NCBI GenBank assembly: GCA_017557405.1
Contig: JAFYYV010000028.1
Span: 124,001-188,000 of the forward strand
Direction: 5' to 3'
Source of the DNA: Prevotella sp.
GTDB taxonomy: Bacteria > Bacteroidota > Bacteroidia > Bacteroidales > Bacteroidaceae
DNA: 64,000 bases
Shown here: in pieces, positions 1 to 8,457 of the stretch
Layout of the letters: every line of letters begins with the position of its first letter
How positions within the stretch are numbered: position 1 is the stretch's first letter
Notes under the pieces: model-generated
Seen by the model: only the letters and a program-made list of their open reading frames with translations
Databases searched by the model: none
Told to the model about the DNA's origin: nothing
Program-made: the position numbers and the translations under genes

Positions 1-917
1 ACGATGCCCTCCACCTGATCGGTCACAAACACCTGGTTGCAATAGAGTTGGATCTTGTTCTTCTGCAGGTCGATGTTCGACTGAATGCGTGGGAAATAGA
101 GGATACCCGTGAGGTTGAAAGGATAGTCGACGTTCAGGTGAATCCAGAACAACGGCTCGTCCTGCATGGGGTAGAGGGTCTTGTAGAACTGCTTGTAGTC
201 CTCATCCTTCAGCGTAGAAGGAGTCTTTGTCCACAACGGCTCCACATTGTTGATGATATTGTCCTCATCTGTGTCCTGCATCTTGCCGTCTTTCCATTCC
301 TGTTTCTTACCAAAGCTGATGGGCACAGCCATGAACTTGCAATATTTGTTCAGCAGGTCCTGAATCTTCTGCTTCTCAAGGAATTCCTTGCAATCATCGG
401 CGATGTGTAGGATGATGTCAGTACCGCGGTCCTCCTTCTTGTCGTCCTCGATGGTGAATTCAGGACTTCCGTCGCATGTCCAGCGAACGGCCTTGGCGCC
501 TTCCTGATAACTCTTCGTGACAATCTCCACTTTCTCGCTCACCATGAAGGCCGAGTAGAAACCCAAACCGAAATGACCGATGATGGCGTTGGCCGAATCC
601 TTGTATTTGTCAAGGAAATCCGTCACACCCGAGAAGGCGATTTGGTTGATGTACTTGTCGATTTCCTCCTCAGTCATACCGATGCCTCGGTCGCTGAAAG
701 TCAGCGTCTTCTTCTTTTCGTTGAGGCTCACGCGGACGGTCAAGTCGCCCAGTTCGCCCTTGAAGTCGCCGCGGTCGGCAAGGGTTTTCATCTTCTGAGT
801 GGCATCAACAGCGTTCGACACCATCTCGCGAAGGAATATTTCGTGATCGCTATAGAGAAACTTTTTGATGACGGGGAAGATGTTCTCGGTCGTAACCCCG
901 ATGTTACCTTTTTGCAT
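1..917 (-). CDS. htpG: Chaperone protein HtpG (Hsp90), N-terminal part only
   Basis: Partial gene: the reading frame is open through the left edge, so only the first 305 or so residues are present. The protein begins MQKGNIGVTTENIFPVIKKF and carries the GHKL ATPase signatures of Hsp90: the N box EMVSNAVDA, the G1 box SDRGIGM, and the glycine-rich lid segment GHFGLGFYSAFMV. HtpG is the cytosolic ATP-dependent chaperone that holds and remodels client proteins. The start is set by the only ATG in front of the conserved N-terminal strap. It lies 65 bp from the 3' end of the next minus-strand gene. Family assignment is certain from sequence; regulation cannot be read from the visible part. Confidence 0.97.
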   Translation of the reverse strand, partial: MQKGNIGVTTENIFPVIKKFLYSDHEIFLREMVSNAVDATQKMKTLADRGDFKGELGDLTVRVSLNEKKKTLTFSDRGIGMTEEEIDKYINQIAFSGVTDFLDKYKDSANAIIGHFGLGFYSAFMVSEKVEIVTKSYQEGAKAVRWTCDGSPEFTIEDDKKEDRGTDIILHIADDCKEFLEKQKIQDLLNKYCKFMAVPISFGKKQEWKDGKMQDTDEDNIINNVEPLWTKTPSTLKDEDYKQFYKTLYPMQDEPLFWIHLNVDYPFNLTGILYFPRIQSNIDLQKNKIQLYCNQVFVTDQVEGI

Positions 918-981
918 AATGCTGTCAGTTTTGATTTTATTGTCTGCCAACGATTATGCAAATAGCGTGCCAAAAATTATA

Positions 982-2178
982 TTAGAAATTCAATTTCTTT
1001 CTGATTTTTGAATCGACGGCATCTTTGTGGAGGAAGATGTAGGTGGTGTTCAGGGCGATATAATTTTTCGACATGTACCAGATACCGTGATAGTCGCCTG
1101 TGTCGCCCCACGAGTTTTTCACCATGTAGTATTCGCGTCCGTTCTGGTCGTGGGCCAATCCGTAGATGAGCATCACGTGGTCGTAGGTCGACTGCCACAG
1201 GTCGAATCGTTCTTGGCGCAGTTCCTGGGTGGGTGTCATCTCGGGCGTCTTTGCACCCAGTTTCTTGATGGCGTTGGCCTTCTCCTGGCGAGTCAGTTGC
1301 AACCATCGGGCAGCATCGCTACCTGTGAGGTCCTGCACTTGCTTCACATCGCAGGCGAGGGCGAGTCCTTGTCGGGTGAAACCATCTTCGCTCACATCGC
1401 CGCCCCAAGCCACCGTATAGCCGTTTTTCAAAGCGTGGTCGATAGTGCTCATCATCTCTTCCATCGGCACATTCTGACTCAGGCAAGGACGCCATTTGTA
1501 GGGTGCTTCGATGACAAAGGGTTCGTAGAACGGATGATGCGTAAAGCTGGTGATACTCACGTAGTTATCCTTCTTGATGCCCAGCATCTGAGCGAACGAC
1601 AGAGGTGTGTATTCCTTCCCTTCATAGATGAACGTCTCGGGGCATTTTCCCAGATAGGCATCAAGGATTCCCTGCATACCCGAGCGCCATTGTGTGGTGA
1701 GTTGTTTGCTGGTACTTTTTGCGATGGATTGCACATAAGGTTCCAACGCGCTGAAGAACTCGGTGAAGTCGGCCAATGTGTCGCCGATGAGTTCGCCAGG
1801 ATGAGCCATTGCCGTCTCTGGGCAGATGCCCCATCGGTTGATGACGGCAAACACGTCGTCTGCCGAGCCACCCTCCGAGAAGCGGCTGTGGCCATGCATG
1901 CGCACGTGGTGTTCGGCGCAATCCATATAGTCTTTGTTGGCCACGAACATCTCGCTCAGGTCGTAGGTCTTTCCTTTCGTGCGAAGCAGTTCGCTCTCCA
2001 CGAATCCGATGGTGGCATAATCCCAGCAGGTGCCACTTCGGTTTTGGTTCTTCACGGGTGTGATGGGATTCTTGCAGATGGTGGTGAACACGAGTTCGTC
2101 ATCGCCCGCATTGGCTGTTTGGGCGTATGTGGTGGAACAAATGGATGATAGCGCGAGGCAAAGGATGAACGTTTTCAT
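982..2178 (-). CDS. Secreted C1-family cysteine peptidase (bleomycin hydrolase-like)
   Basis: 398 residues. The N-terminus MKTFILCLALSSICSTTYAQ is a clear signal peptide, which is why the start was placed here and not at the ATG 18 codons upstream. Papain-type catalytic residues are in order: Cys51 in SGTCWDYA preceded by the oxyanion Gln in PVKNQNRSG, a His in YDHVMLIYG, and an Asn in MVKNSWG. Layout and length fit the C1B peptidase/aminopeptidase C group seen in Bacteroidetes, here exported to the periplasm or beyond. It probably trims peptides; the exact substrate cannot be told. No partner gene is linked: htpG follows downstream on the same strand after 64 bp and the MFS gene diverges upstream. 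Confidence 0.85.
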   Translation of the reverse strand: MKTFILCLALSSICSTTYAQTANAGDDELVFTTICKNPITPVKNQNRSGTCWDYATIGFVESELLRTKGKTYDLSEMFVANKDYMDCAEHHVRMHGHSRFSEGGSADDVFAVINRWGICPETAMAHPGELIGDTLADFTEFFSALEPYVQSIAKSTSKQLTTQWRSGMQGILDAYLGKCPETFIYEGKEYTPLSFAQMLGIKKDNYVSITSFTHHPFYEPFVIEAPYKWRPCLSQNVPMEEMMSTIDHALKNGYTVAWGGDVSEDGFTRQGLALACDVKQVQDLTGSDAARWLQLTRQEKANAIKKLGAKTPEMTPTQELRQERFDLWQSTYDHVMLIYGLAHDQNGREYYMVKNSWGDTGDYHGIWYMSKNYIALNTTYIFLHKDAVDSKIRKKLNF

Positions 2179-2267
2179 GCGTAGATGTTTTAGTTGTTGT
2201 CGATATTTTGCAAATATACGAATTATTTTCAATACGCCTTGTCATGAACGAAAAAAAGATACGTAAA

Positions 2268-2299
2268 TTTGTCTGATTGCCACGAAATGATTACTTTTG
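2268..2299 (+). promoter_or_regulatory. Bacteroidetes-type promoter of the MFS gene
   Basis: A -33 element TTTG (2268-2271) and a -7 element TACTTTTG (2292-2299, consensus TAnnTTTG) are 20 bp apart. Transcription would begin a few bases downstream, which rules out the ATGs at 2269 and 2287 as starts and supports 2320. Confidence 0.7.
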
Positions 2300-2319
2300 C
2301 GCTCGGAAAAAGGGAAAAG

Positions 2320-3519
2320 ATGGATAGCAAAGACAAGCTTTGGAATGCGAATTACTGGAAGGTGATGACGGCGAACTTCTCGATGTGGTTTGCCTTCTAC
2401 CTGCTGACGCCCTTGCTGCCGCTCTATCTGAGCGACAACTTCAATGCTTCGAAAGACGTCATCGGGTTGGTGCTGTCGGGTTACACGCTCACGGCTCTCT
2501 TCGTACGTCCTTTCAGCGGCTATCTGGCCGACAGCTTCCCTCGCAAGCGTGTGTTGCTCGTGGGTTTCTTCTTCTATTTCCTGTTCTTCGGCACCTATCT
2601 GTTGGCAAGCACGATGCTCCTGTTTGCCATTGTCCGAACGTTGCACGGAGTGCCTTTTGGCGCCACAACGGTAGCCAGCAGCACGATTGTGATTGATGTG
2701 GTGCCCTCCAGCCGTCGCAACGAGGGTATCGGCTATTTCGGCTTGGGCAACAACCTCGCCACCGCCATCGCCCCCACGGTGGGCATCTTCGTCTATAAAT
2801 ACGTCAACGACTTCGATGTGCTTTTCTGGTTGGCCTTTGCTTTTGCGGGCATCGGATTCGCCATCGACTCCACGCTCAAAACGTCCAATCGGCAGGAGTT
2901 GAAAGACAGGAAAACCCTCTCGTTGGATCGTTTCTTCCTGACCAAAGGTTGGCTGATTGGAGCCAACATGATTTGTTTCGGTACGTGTTATGGAGTCTTG
3001 AGCAACTATCTGGCCATCTATGGCAAAGAGAAGTTGGGTATCACCAGCGGCACCGGCACCTTCTTCCTGTTGCTTTCGTTAGGGCTCATCCTCTCGCGAT
3101 TGCAGGGGGCAAGTGCCTTGCGCAAAGGTCGCCTGACGCAGAATGCCGCCTCGGGCATCGTGATTTCCACCATTGGATACACCTTATTTATATTGGTGCC
3201 CCACGAGGTGGGTTATTATGGTTCGGCTCTGCTCATTGGATTGGGCAACGGACATTTGTGGCCGGCCATGCAGAACATGATGATAGGTGTGGCCAACAAC
3301 AACGAACGAGGAACCGCCAACTCCACCTTGCTCACCTGTTGGGACCTCGGCATTGGTTTGGGTGTGTTGCTGGGAGGCTTCTTGGCCGAGCATTTCGGCT
3401 ATTCATCGGCCTTTTGGACGGTGGTAGGCATTCATGTCTGCGGCCTATTGCTTTTCTTCTTTAGAACAAAGGGGTTTTTCAAGGAAAAAAAGCCTCACCC
3501 CCGACCCCTCCCCAAGTAG
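2320..3519 (+). CDS. MFS transporter
   Basis: 399 residues with about 12 hydrophobic segments starting at residue 13 (WKVMTANFSMWFAFYLLTPL). The loop between helices 2 and 3 has the MFS signature GYLADSFPRKRVLL. Inner-membrane secondary transporter; the drug/sugar efflux-like subgroup is plausible but the substrate cannot be inferred. The start at 2320 was chosen because the promoter overlaps the earlier in-frame ATGs. The last residues, KKPHPRPLPK, are encoded by a dispersed GC-rich palindromic repeat that runs into the gene's 3' end, so the native C-terminus has probably been replaced or extended. A bidirectional terminator follows at 3600. Confidence 0.85.
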   Translation: MDSKDKLWNANYWKVMTANFSMWFAFYLLTPLLPLYLSDNFNASKDVIGLVLSGYTLTALFVRPFSGYLADSFPRKRVLLVGFFFYFLFFGTYLLASTMLLFAIVRTLHGVPFGATTVASSTIVIDVVPSSRRNEGIGYFGLGNNLATAIAPTVGIFVYKYVNDFDVLFWLAFAFAGIGFAIDSTLKTSNRQELKDRKTLSLDRFFLTKGWLIGANMICFGTCYGVLSNYLAIYGKEKLGITSGTGTFFLLLSLGLILSRLQGASALRKGRLTQNAASGIVISTIGYTLFILVPHEVGYYGSALLIGLGNGHLWPAMQNMMIGVANNNERGTANSTLLTCWDLGIGLGVLLGGFLAEHFGYSSAFWTVVGIHVCGLLLFFFRTKGFFKEKKPHPRPLPK

Positions 3520-3529
3520 GGAGGGGAGA
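3492..3529. repeat. Dispersed GC-rich palindromic repeat (left-end type)
   Basis: CCTCACCCCCGACCCCTCCC followed by its near-complement AGGGAGGGGAG. The same words recur at 32605-32642 inside mtaB and, in degenerate form, at 6727-6757, 12270-12346 and 60265-60302. It overlaps the 3' end of the MFS gene. It behaves like a REP/MITE-type repeat. Confidence 0.7.
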
Positions 3530-3599
3530 TTTAAAACCCTAAACATTCGGAGTGGTCTCAGTAGCCTTCCCCCAAAGAGGGAATGTTTGGATAGAAAAA

Positions 3600-3631
3600 T
3601 CGCCCTGCTACTCGATGGAGCGGCAGGGCGA
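3600..3631. terminator. Bidirectional terminator between MFS gene and the pepD pair
   Basis: Perfect 9-bp stem TCGCCCTGC / GCAGGGCGA with a 14-nt loop. An A-run on the left gives a T-run for minus-strand transcripts, so it chiefly ends the pepD-lipoprotein transcript while also stopping MFS read-through. Confidence 0.7.
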
Positions 3632-3699
3632 ATTATTATTTGAGGAGATATAAGGCAAAGAGTAGCAAGGCTTATGTCACTTTAACTTCCCTTCACTTC

Positions 3700-3773
3700 C
3701 TACTCCTCACCCTTTTGGGGGAAAGGCTACGGGTAGGCGAGCCTTGCTCGGGAATGGCTCGGGAGGGGGCTTC
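3700..3773. repeat. Dispersed GC-rich palindromic repeat (right-end type)
   Basis: Contains GGAAAGGCTACGGGTAGGCG, then GCTCGGGAATG and a closing GGGAGGGGGC. Copies of these words are at 7555-7591 (inverted), 8547-8570 (inverted, partial) and 32701-32752 inside mtaB. It ends exactly at the stop codon of the minus-strand lipoprotein. Confidence 0.65.
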
Positions 3774-4148
3774 CTAGTCGTTTTTAAACGACAATATCCT
3801 CGTCAGCTGGTCATCAAGATAGAAAGTCTGTTTCACCTTTTTCTCACCCGTCCTGTAGCTCACGTGGATGAAATGCTTCTTGCGCGAGTCTTGACCCTCC
3901 GCATATTTGATGCCCTTCTTGAACACGCTCGTGGTGTCGTTGATTTCACGCATCGCCTTCACGATGGAGTCGTTGACATAGAACGTCGAGTCGAGTTCTG
4001 AGAAGTCGATGTATTTGTAATTGGGCTCCACCAGATTCTCTTTCAGGAATTCTTTCACCAGTCTCTCGGCATCGTTCTTCGAACCTCCGCAGCTGGCAAT
4101 GGCCATCACCACCACGAAGGCGATGATGGCAGTCATGATTCGTCTCAT
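3774..4148 (-). CDS. Small putative lipoprotein, function unknown
   Basis: 124 residues. The N-terminus MRRIMTAIIAFVVVMAIASC is a lipoprotein signal with Cys20 as the lipidated residue. The rest is a charged small domain (residues 25-124) rich in Lys/Asp that I do not recognise. It overlaps the stop of pepD by 4 bp (ATGA), so it is translated from the same message as the dipeptidase; whether the two act together is not known. Its 3' end abuts a dispersed repeat. Likely inner- or outer-membrane anchored on the periplasmic side. Confidence 0.75.
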   Translation of the reverse strand: MRRIMTAIIAFVVVMAIASCGGSKNDAERLVKEFLKENLVEPNYKYIDFSELDSTFYVNDSIVKAMREINDTTSVFKKGIKYAEGQDSRKKHFIHVSYRTGEKKVKQTFYLDDQLTRILSFKND

Positions 4149-5602
4149 TGCTGTGGGATGTTTTTAAGGATTTCGAGCAGATGATCCCAAACCATTTGCA
4201 CGGTGGGAATGTGCAGACGCTCGTCGGGCGAGTGAACACCGCGTAGGGTAGGACCGAAGCTCACCATGTCGAGATTAGGATATTTCTCCGAGAAGAGTCC
4301 GCATTCCAAACCGGCATGAATGCCCAGCACCTTCGGCTCTTTGCCAAAGAGTTTCACGTAGGTCTCCACCGTGAGGGCGGTCAGCTTGCTGTCGGCGCGC
4401 ATCTTCCAAGCAGGATAGCCATCGCCCTGCACCACCTCGGCGCCAGCCAGTTGGAACACGGCCTTGATGGTGGCAGCCTGGTTGTCGAGGGCGCTCATCA
4501 CATTCGAGCGTTGCGAGCAGACAATCTTGGCGTCGCTCTCGCTGGTCACGATGCTGGCCACATTGTTCGAAGTCTCCACGAGCCACGCGATTTCCTCATC
4601 CTGGCACATTGCGAACACACCGTTGTCGACGGCTTGCATGGCCTGCACCAGACGGGTGCTCACCTCCAAGGGCAGCACGGGGGCGGCATCTGTGCTTTCC
4701 ATGTTGAACTGCATGGTCTTCTCGGTCACGTGGTACTCCTCTTCAACCTCCGATACGAAAATGTTCCAATCGGCACGCACAGCCTCCTTCTTCTCGAAAG
4801 GCACCGCAAATACAATCACACCATCACGCGGAATGGCGTTGTGCAACTTGCCGGCATCGAACGAGACGAGGCGCAATCCGTAGCGCTCCTGAGTCTGATA
4901 GAGGAAGCGAGCCAGCACCTTCAACGCGTTCGCACGCTTCTTGTTGATGTCGTCGCCCGAGTGTCCACCCACCAGGCCTTTCAGCGAGGCTTTCACAAAG
5001 AACCAATCCTTCGGAGCTGCCTCACGCTCGAACTTGAAGGTGGCAGTGGTGTTCCTTCCACCAGCACAACTCACGAAAATCTGACCTTCGTCCTCCGAGT
5101 CGAGGTTGATGAGCATGTCGCCCGTCATGAATCCGGCCTTCATGCCCTCGGCGCCCGTCAAGCCTGTCTCCTCATCGCGCGTGAAGACACACTCCAGCGG
5201 ACCGTGCTCGATGTCGTCCGAGTCGAGGATAGCCAGTTCAATGGCGCATCCGATACCATCGTCGGCGCCCAGCGTGGTGCCTTTGGCCTTCAGCCATTCG
5301 CCGTCCACATAGGTCTGAATGGCATCGCGGTCGAAGTCGAAATCCACATCGACCAACTTCTCGCACACCATATCCATGTGGCTCTGCAATATCACGGTGG
5401 CGCGGTTTTCCATGCCTTTCGTGGCAGGTTTGAAAATCAGCACGTTGCCAGTTTCGTCAACTTTGGTGGCCAATCCGCGGCTCTCACCGAACTCTTTCAG
5501 ATACGCAATCATCTTCTCTTCACGCTTCGAAGGACGTGGAATCTCATTGATTTTTGCGAATTGCTCGAACACGCGAGCAGGTTTTAATACGTTTTTATTC
5601 AT
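4145..5602 (-). CDS. pepD: Aminoacyl-histidine dipeptidase (cytosol non-specific dipeptidase)
   Basis: 485 residues, the normal length for PepD of the M20C family. Metal-site motifs are present in order: QSHMDMV (His and Asp), TTLGADDGIG (bridging Asp), RDEETGLTGA (catalytic Glu and metal Glu), NLDSEDEG, and the C-terminal ligand region HAGLECGLF. The enzyme hydrolyses dipeptides such as those with C-terminal histidine and acts in the cytosol with two divalent metals. It is the first gene of a two-gene unit with the overlapping lipoprotein. Divergent from the small membrane protein gene at 5671. Confidence 0.95.
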   Translation of the reverse strand: MNKNVLKPARVFEQFAKINEIPRPSKREEKMIAYLKEFGESRGLATKVDETGNVLIFKPATKGMENRATVILQSHMDMVCEKLVDVDFDFDRDAIQTYVDGEWLKAKGTTLGADDGIGCAIELAILDSDDIEHGPLECVFTRDEETGLTGAEGMKAGFMTGDMLINLDSEDEGQIFVSCAGGRNTTATFKFEREAAPKDWFFVKASLKGLVGGHSGDDINKKRANALKVLARFLYQTQERYGLRLVSFDAGKLHNAIPRDGVIVFAVPFEKKEAVRADWNIFVSEVEEEYHVTEKTMQFNMESTDAAPVLPLEVSTRLVQAMQAVDNGVFAMCQDEEIAWLVETSNNVASIVTSESDAKIVCSQRSNVMSALDNQAATIKAVFQLAGAEVVQGDGYPAWKMRADSKLTALTVETYVKLFGKEPKVLGIHAGLECGLFSEKYPNLDMVSFGPTLRGVHSPDERLHIPTVQMVWDHLLEILKNIPQQ

Positions 5603-5642
5603 TTATTTATGTGTTTTATTGTGATATTCTGAAATATTTAAT

Positions 5643-5650
5643 TAACTTTG
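5643..5650 (+). promoter_or_regulatory. -7 box of the small membrane protein/OmpH unit
   Basis: TAACTTTG matches the Bacteroidetes -7 consensus TAnnTTTG. ATTG (5618-5621) lies 21 bp upstream as a weak -33 element. Confidence 0.5.
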
Positions 5651-5670
5651 CAGTCGCAAAAATAGTAAAA

Positions 5671-5865
5671 ATGATTCAAACTCTGCTGATAAGCGTGTTA
5701 ATAATTGCTATTTGCATAGCATTATTCTGCGTGAAACTGATTTTCAAAAAGGATGGCCGCTTCTCCTCGATGCATATCCACGACAGCGAGGCCATGAAGG
5801 AGCGCGGCATTCATTGCGTGATGGATCAGGACCGCGAGGCACGCGAGAAAGGCAAAGCGTATTGA
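5671..5865 (+). CDS. Small conserved single-pass membrane protein
   Basis: 64 residues. One hydrophobic helix (residues 2-24, QTLLISVLIIAICIALFCVK) followed by a short charged tail with MHIHDSEAMKERGI and QDREAREKGKAY. The start at 5671 lies 20 nt behind a TAACTTTG -7 box; the longer upstream reading frame overlaps the pepD start region and the promoter. I recognise this kind of protein as common in Bacteroidales but know no function for it. It precedes the OmpH-like gene by 49 bp on the same strand and may share its transcript. Confidence 0.7.
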   Translation: MIQTLLISVLIIAICIALFCVKLIFKKDGRFSSMHIHDSEAMKERGIHCVMDQDREAREKGKAY

Positions 5866-5914
5866 ACCTGAAGCAACATTTCGAATAATCAAAACAAAAA
5901 CAAATAATTAGAAA

Positions 5915-6556
5915 ATGAACAAGAAAAACCTTTTCCGCACTTTGGCCGTTGCCGCCGTTGCTACAGTGGCCATCTCTTCGTGTGACAAGTCGGCTCCCAA
6001 GATGGATCAGAAGTCGAAACCCGCCGAGCAGGCCGCTCCTGCCGAACTGAAAATTGCCTTCGTCGAGGTGGACAGCATCATGACGCAGTACAAGTTCTGT
6101 AAGGACTACTCGCAGATCCTGCAGAAGAAGGGCCAGAACATCCAGAACACCCTGGCCAACAAGCAGCGCTCGCTCGAGCAGGCTGCCGCCAACTTCCAGC
6201 AGAAACTCCAGCAGAACGCCTACACACGTGAGCAGGCCGAGGGTATCCAGGCAAGTCTCCAGAAGCAGAGCGTCGACCTGCAGAACCTCAACCAGCGCCT
6301 GAGCAACGAGTTCCAGGCCGAGACCGACAAATACAATCTTGCCCTGCGCGACTCCATCCAGCATTTCCTGGCCAAGTACAACAAGGACAAGAAGTTCAGC
6401 CTCATTCTCAGCAAGGCTGGCGACAACATCCTCTTTGCCGACAAGGCTTTCGACATCACCAACGAGGTGATTGCCGGACTTAACAAGGCTTACAAGCCCG
6501 CTGGCGATGCTGCCAAGACCGAGAAGAAGGAAGCCGCTCCTGCTGCCAAGAAATAA
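5915..6556 (+). CDS. OmpH/Skp-family periplasmic chaperone-like lipoprotein
   Basis: 213 residues. The N-terminal segment MNKKNLFRTLAVAAVATVAI ends in SSC, a lipobox. Residues about 45-195 form the Skp/OmpH fold: the start motif LKIAFVEVDSIMTQY, long glutamine-rich coiled-coil arms (residues 75-145), and the closing strand KKFSLILSKAGDNILFADKA. Skp proteins bind unfolded outer-membrane proteins in the periplasm; a lipid-anchored version is usual in Bacteroidetes. The tail is Ala/Lys-rich and low complexity. No BamA gene is adjacent, so the exact client set is inference. Confidence 0.85.
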   Translation: MNKKNLFRTLAVAAVATVAISSCDKSAPKMDQKSKPAEQAAPAELKIAFVEVDSIMTQYKFCKDYSQILQKKGQNIQNTLANKQRSLEQAAANFQQKLQQNAYTREQAEGIQASLQKQSVDLQNLNQRLSNEFQAETDKYNLALRDSIQHFLAKYNKDKKFSLILSKAGDNILFADKAFDITNEVIAGLNKAYKPAGDAAKTEKKEAAPAAKK

Positions 6557-6649
6557 AACAACCCAATCAATAAGGCAATAATATAGCAGTTGACCTACAA
6601 GAGCACTGAAAGTGCTACAGAACACAGGCAGGGGTTTAGTGATTCGCAC

Positions 6650-6699
6650 TTCACCACCTGCCTGTAATCTTAACACCCCTTCGGGGCTTAGGTGGTGAA
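6650..6699. repeat. Inverted repeat downstream of the OmpH gene
   Basis: TTCACCACCT (6650-6659) pairs with AGGTGGTGAA (6690-6699), enclosing a small GC-rich hairpin CACCCCTTCGGGGC. A smaller palindrome AGCACT-GAA-AGTGCT is just upstream at 6602. It may act as terminator for the OmpH transcript, although there is no T-run. Confidence 0.5.
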
Positions 6700-6787
6700 A
6701 TACTCTATATTAGTGCAGCCATTCAACATCCCCTCTACGGGAGGGGCTTGGGGAGGCTCTTTTTTATTTTCCACCACCTTGACCTTT

Positions 6788-7435
6788 ATGACAAAGAAAG
6801 AACGCTACGCCTACATCCTCGACTATTTCCGCGAGCACATGCCCGTCGTGACCACCGAACTCGAGTTCTCGAGCGCCTTCCAGCTGTTGTGCGCCACGCT
6901 ACTCAGCGCCCAGTGCACCGACAAGCGCATCAATCAGGTCACCCCCGCGCTCTTCGCCCGTTATCCGTCGGCGAAGGAGATGGCACAAGCCGAACCCGAG
7001 GAGGTCTTCGAGTATGTGAAGAGCGTCAGCTACCCAAACGCCAAGTCCAAGCATCTGGTCGAGATGGCTCGCATGCTCGTGAGCGATTTCGGAGGCGAGG
7101 TGCCCAGCGACCTCGATGACCTTGTCAAGTTGCCTGGGGTGGGGCGCAAGACCGCCAATGTCATGCAAGCCGTGTGGTTCGGACGTGCCGCGATGGCCGT
7201 CGATACCCATGTGTTCCGCGTGAGCCACCGCCTCGGTTTGGTGCCCGCATCCGCCAACACACCCTTGAAGGTCGAGCAGCACCTCATGCGCAACATCCCT
7301 GCCAACGACATCCCCGATGCCCACCACTGGCTCCTCCTTCATGGCCGCTACGTCTGCACCAGCCGCAAACCCCATTGCGAGAAATGCCAATTCGCGGGCA
7401 TTTGCCCAACGGGCAAAGCCCGAAGTGAAAAGTGA
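6788..7435 (+). CDS. nth: Endonuclease III (DNA glycosylase/AP lyase)
   Basis: 215 residues, typical for Nth. The helix-hairpin-helix LPGVGRKTANVM, the catalytic Lys in LLSAQCTDKRINQ and the catalytic Asp in MAVDTHVFRV are all present. The C-terminal iron-sulfur site reads C-x6-C-x2-C-x5-C (CTSRKPHCEKCQFAGIC). The enzyme removes oxidised pyrimidines and cleaves abasic sites. I start at 6788 because residues of the longer frame (PSTGGAWGGS) are encoded by a dispersed GC-rich repeat. The final residues RSEK are encoded by an 8-bp microrepeat that continues past the stop. Confidence 0.95.
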   Translation: MTKKERYAYILDYFREHMPVVTTELEFSSAFQLLCATLLSAQCTDKRINQVTPALFARYPSAKEMAQAEPEEVFEYVKSVSYPNAKSKHLVEMARMLVSDFGGEVPSDLDDLVKLPGVGRKTANVMQAVWFGRAAMAVDTHVFRVSHRLGLVPASANTPLKVEQHLMRNIPANDIPDAHHWLLLHGRYVCTSRKPHCEKCQFAGICPTGKARSEK

Positions 7436-7530
7436 AAAGTGAAAAGTGAATAGTGAAAAGTGAATTAAGGGAGTTAGAAGTAGTTAGAAGTAGTTAGAAG
7501 TAGTTAGAAGTAGTTAGAAGTAGTTAGAAG
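7424..7530. repeat. Two adjoining short tandem repeats behind nth
   Basis: First an 8-bp unit AAGTGAAA repeated about five times (7424-7465), overlapping the nth stop codon. Then a perfect 10-bp unit TAGTTAGAAG in six copies (7471-7530, the first copy with one change). There are no spacers and no inverted structure, so this is not a CRISPR array. Confidence 0.8.
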
Positions 7531-7554
7531 CCATTACCCAAGCTATTGTCTGCA

Positions 7555-7591
7555 CCATTCCCGAGCAAGCTCGCCTACCCGTAGCCTTTCT
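7555..7591. repeat. Dispersed GC-rich repeat, inverted copy
   Basis: CATTCCCGAGCAAGCTCGCC followed by TACCCGTAGCCTTTC is the reverse complement of the 3725-3756 element. Another partial copy lies at 8547-8570. Confidence 0.65.
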
Positions 7592-7621
7592 GTCTCCTGC
7601 ACTCCTAATCAAAATTTTTCA

Positions 7622-7651
7622 TTGTCAATTGTCAATTGTGAATTGTGAATT
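7622..7651. repeat. Heptanucleotide microrepeat GTCAATT/GTGAATT
   Basis: Four 7-bp units directly in front of the DUF2461 start codon. The same unit recurs inside the primase-like gene (20441-20475) and before leuB (60221-60245). Confidence 0.7.
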
Positions 7652-7652
7652 T

Positions 7653-8396
7653 ATGGATTCTCTTTCTATCCTCTCCTTCCTCCGCCAGATAGCCGCTCAC
7701 AACAACCGCGAGTGGTTCCAGGCTCATCGCGACGAATACGAAGCTGTGCGCAAAAGCTTCAACGAAGGCATCGCAAAGGCCATCACCGCCATCACCGAGT
7801 TCGACGACGAAGTGGCACACCTGCAAGTGAAAGACTGCGTCTATCGCTTCAACCGCGACACCCGTTTCTCACCCGACAAGTCGCCCTACAAACGCCATCT
7901 CGGAGCCTACATCTGCATGAAGGGAAAGAAGGCGCTGCGTGGCGGCTACTACATCCACCTCGAGCCCGGCAACTGCATGTTGGCCGTCGGTAGCTATTGG
8001 CTCCCCACCAACATCCTCACCGCCTGTCGCAACGAGATTATGGGCAACACCGCCCAGTGGTTGGCAGCCGTGGAGAATCCCGCCTTCGTCGAGATGTTCG
8101 GCAAACCAGGTGAAGGCCAGTGGCCCGAGTATTCGGCCAACGAAGTAGGGGAGGGCACACCCGACACCGCCACCGAAAAAGGTTTTGGTCTCACCATGCT
8201 CAAGTCGTGTCCCGTCGGCTTCCCCCGCGACTACGAGTACATCCAATACCTTCGCATGAAAGACTATTGCTGCTGGCACCACGTCCCCGACACCTTCTTC
8301 GAGGGCGACCAATGGATACCCGAGGCCATGCACATCTTCCGCGTCGCCAAACCCATGATGGACTTCATGAATTCTGTCATCGACGATTACGAATGA
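7653..8396 (+). CDS. DUF2461 family protein
   Basis: 247 residues. Recognised by the family's conserved pattern: LSFLRQIAAHNNREWFQAHR at the N-terminus, then YRFNRDTRFSPDKSPYKRHL, GGYYIHLEPGNCMLAVGSYW and a C-terminal LRMKDYCCWHHVPDTFF. The biochemical role of this widespread cytosolic family is not established. The start at 7653 was preferred over an ATG 8 codons upstream because those extra residues (SIVNCEF) are encoded by a heptamer repeat. A bidirectional terminator follows at 8577. Confidence 0.85.
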   Translation: MDSLSILSFLRQIAAHNNREWFQAHRDEYEAVRKSFNEGIAKAITAITEFDDEVAHLQVKDCVYRFNRDTRFSPDKSPYKRHLGAYICMKGKKALRGGYYIHLEPGNCMLAVGSYWLPTNILTACRNEIMGNTAQWLAAVENPAFVEMFGKPGEGQWPEYSANEVGEGTPDTATEKGFGLTMLKSCPVGFPRDYEYIQYLRMKDYCCWHHVPDTFFEGDQWIPEAMHIFRVAKPMMDFMNSVIDDYE

Positions 8397-8457
8397 AAAG
8401 GCAAAGCCTTAGATATTGAGATAAAAGATAATAGATAAAACAGCCACCGAACGTAGC

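Noticed and set aside
3434-3643. 69-codon plus-strand frame containing LTPDPSPSREGR
   Set aside because: This peptide is the usual translation of the dispersed GC-rich repeat, not a gene.
7471-7530. Possible CRISPR array
   Set aside because: The 10-bp units are contiguous with no spacers; there are no cas genes in the window.
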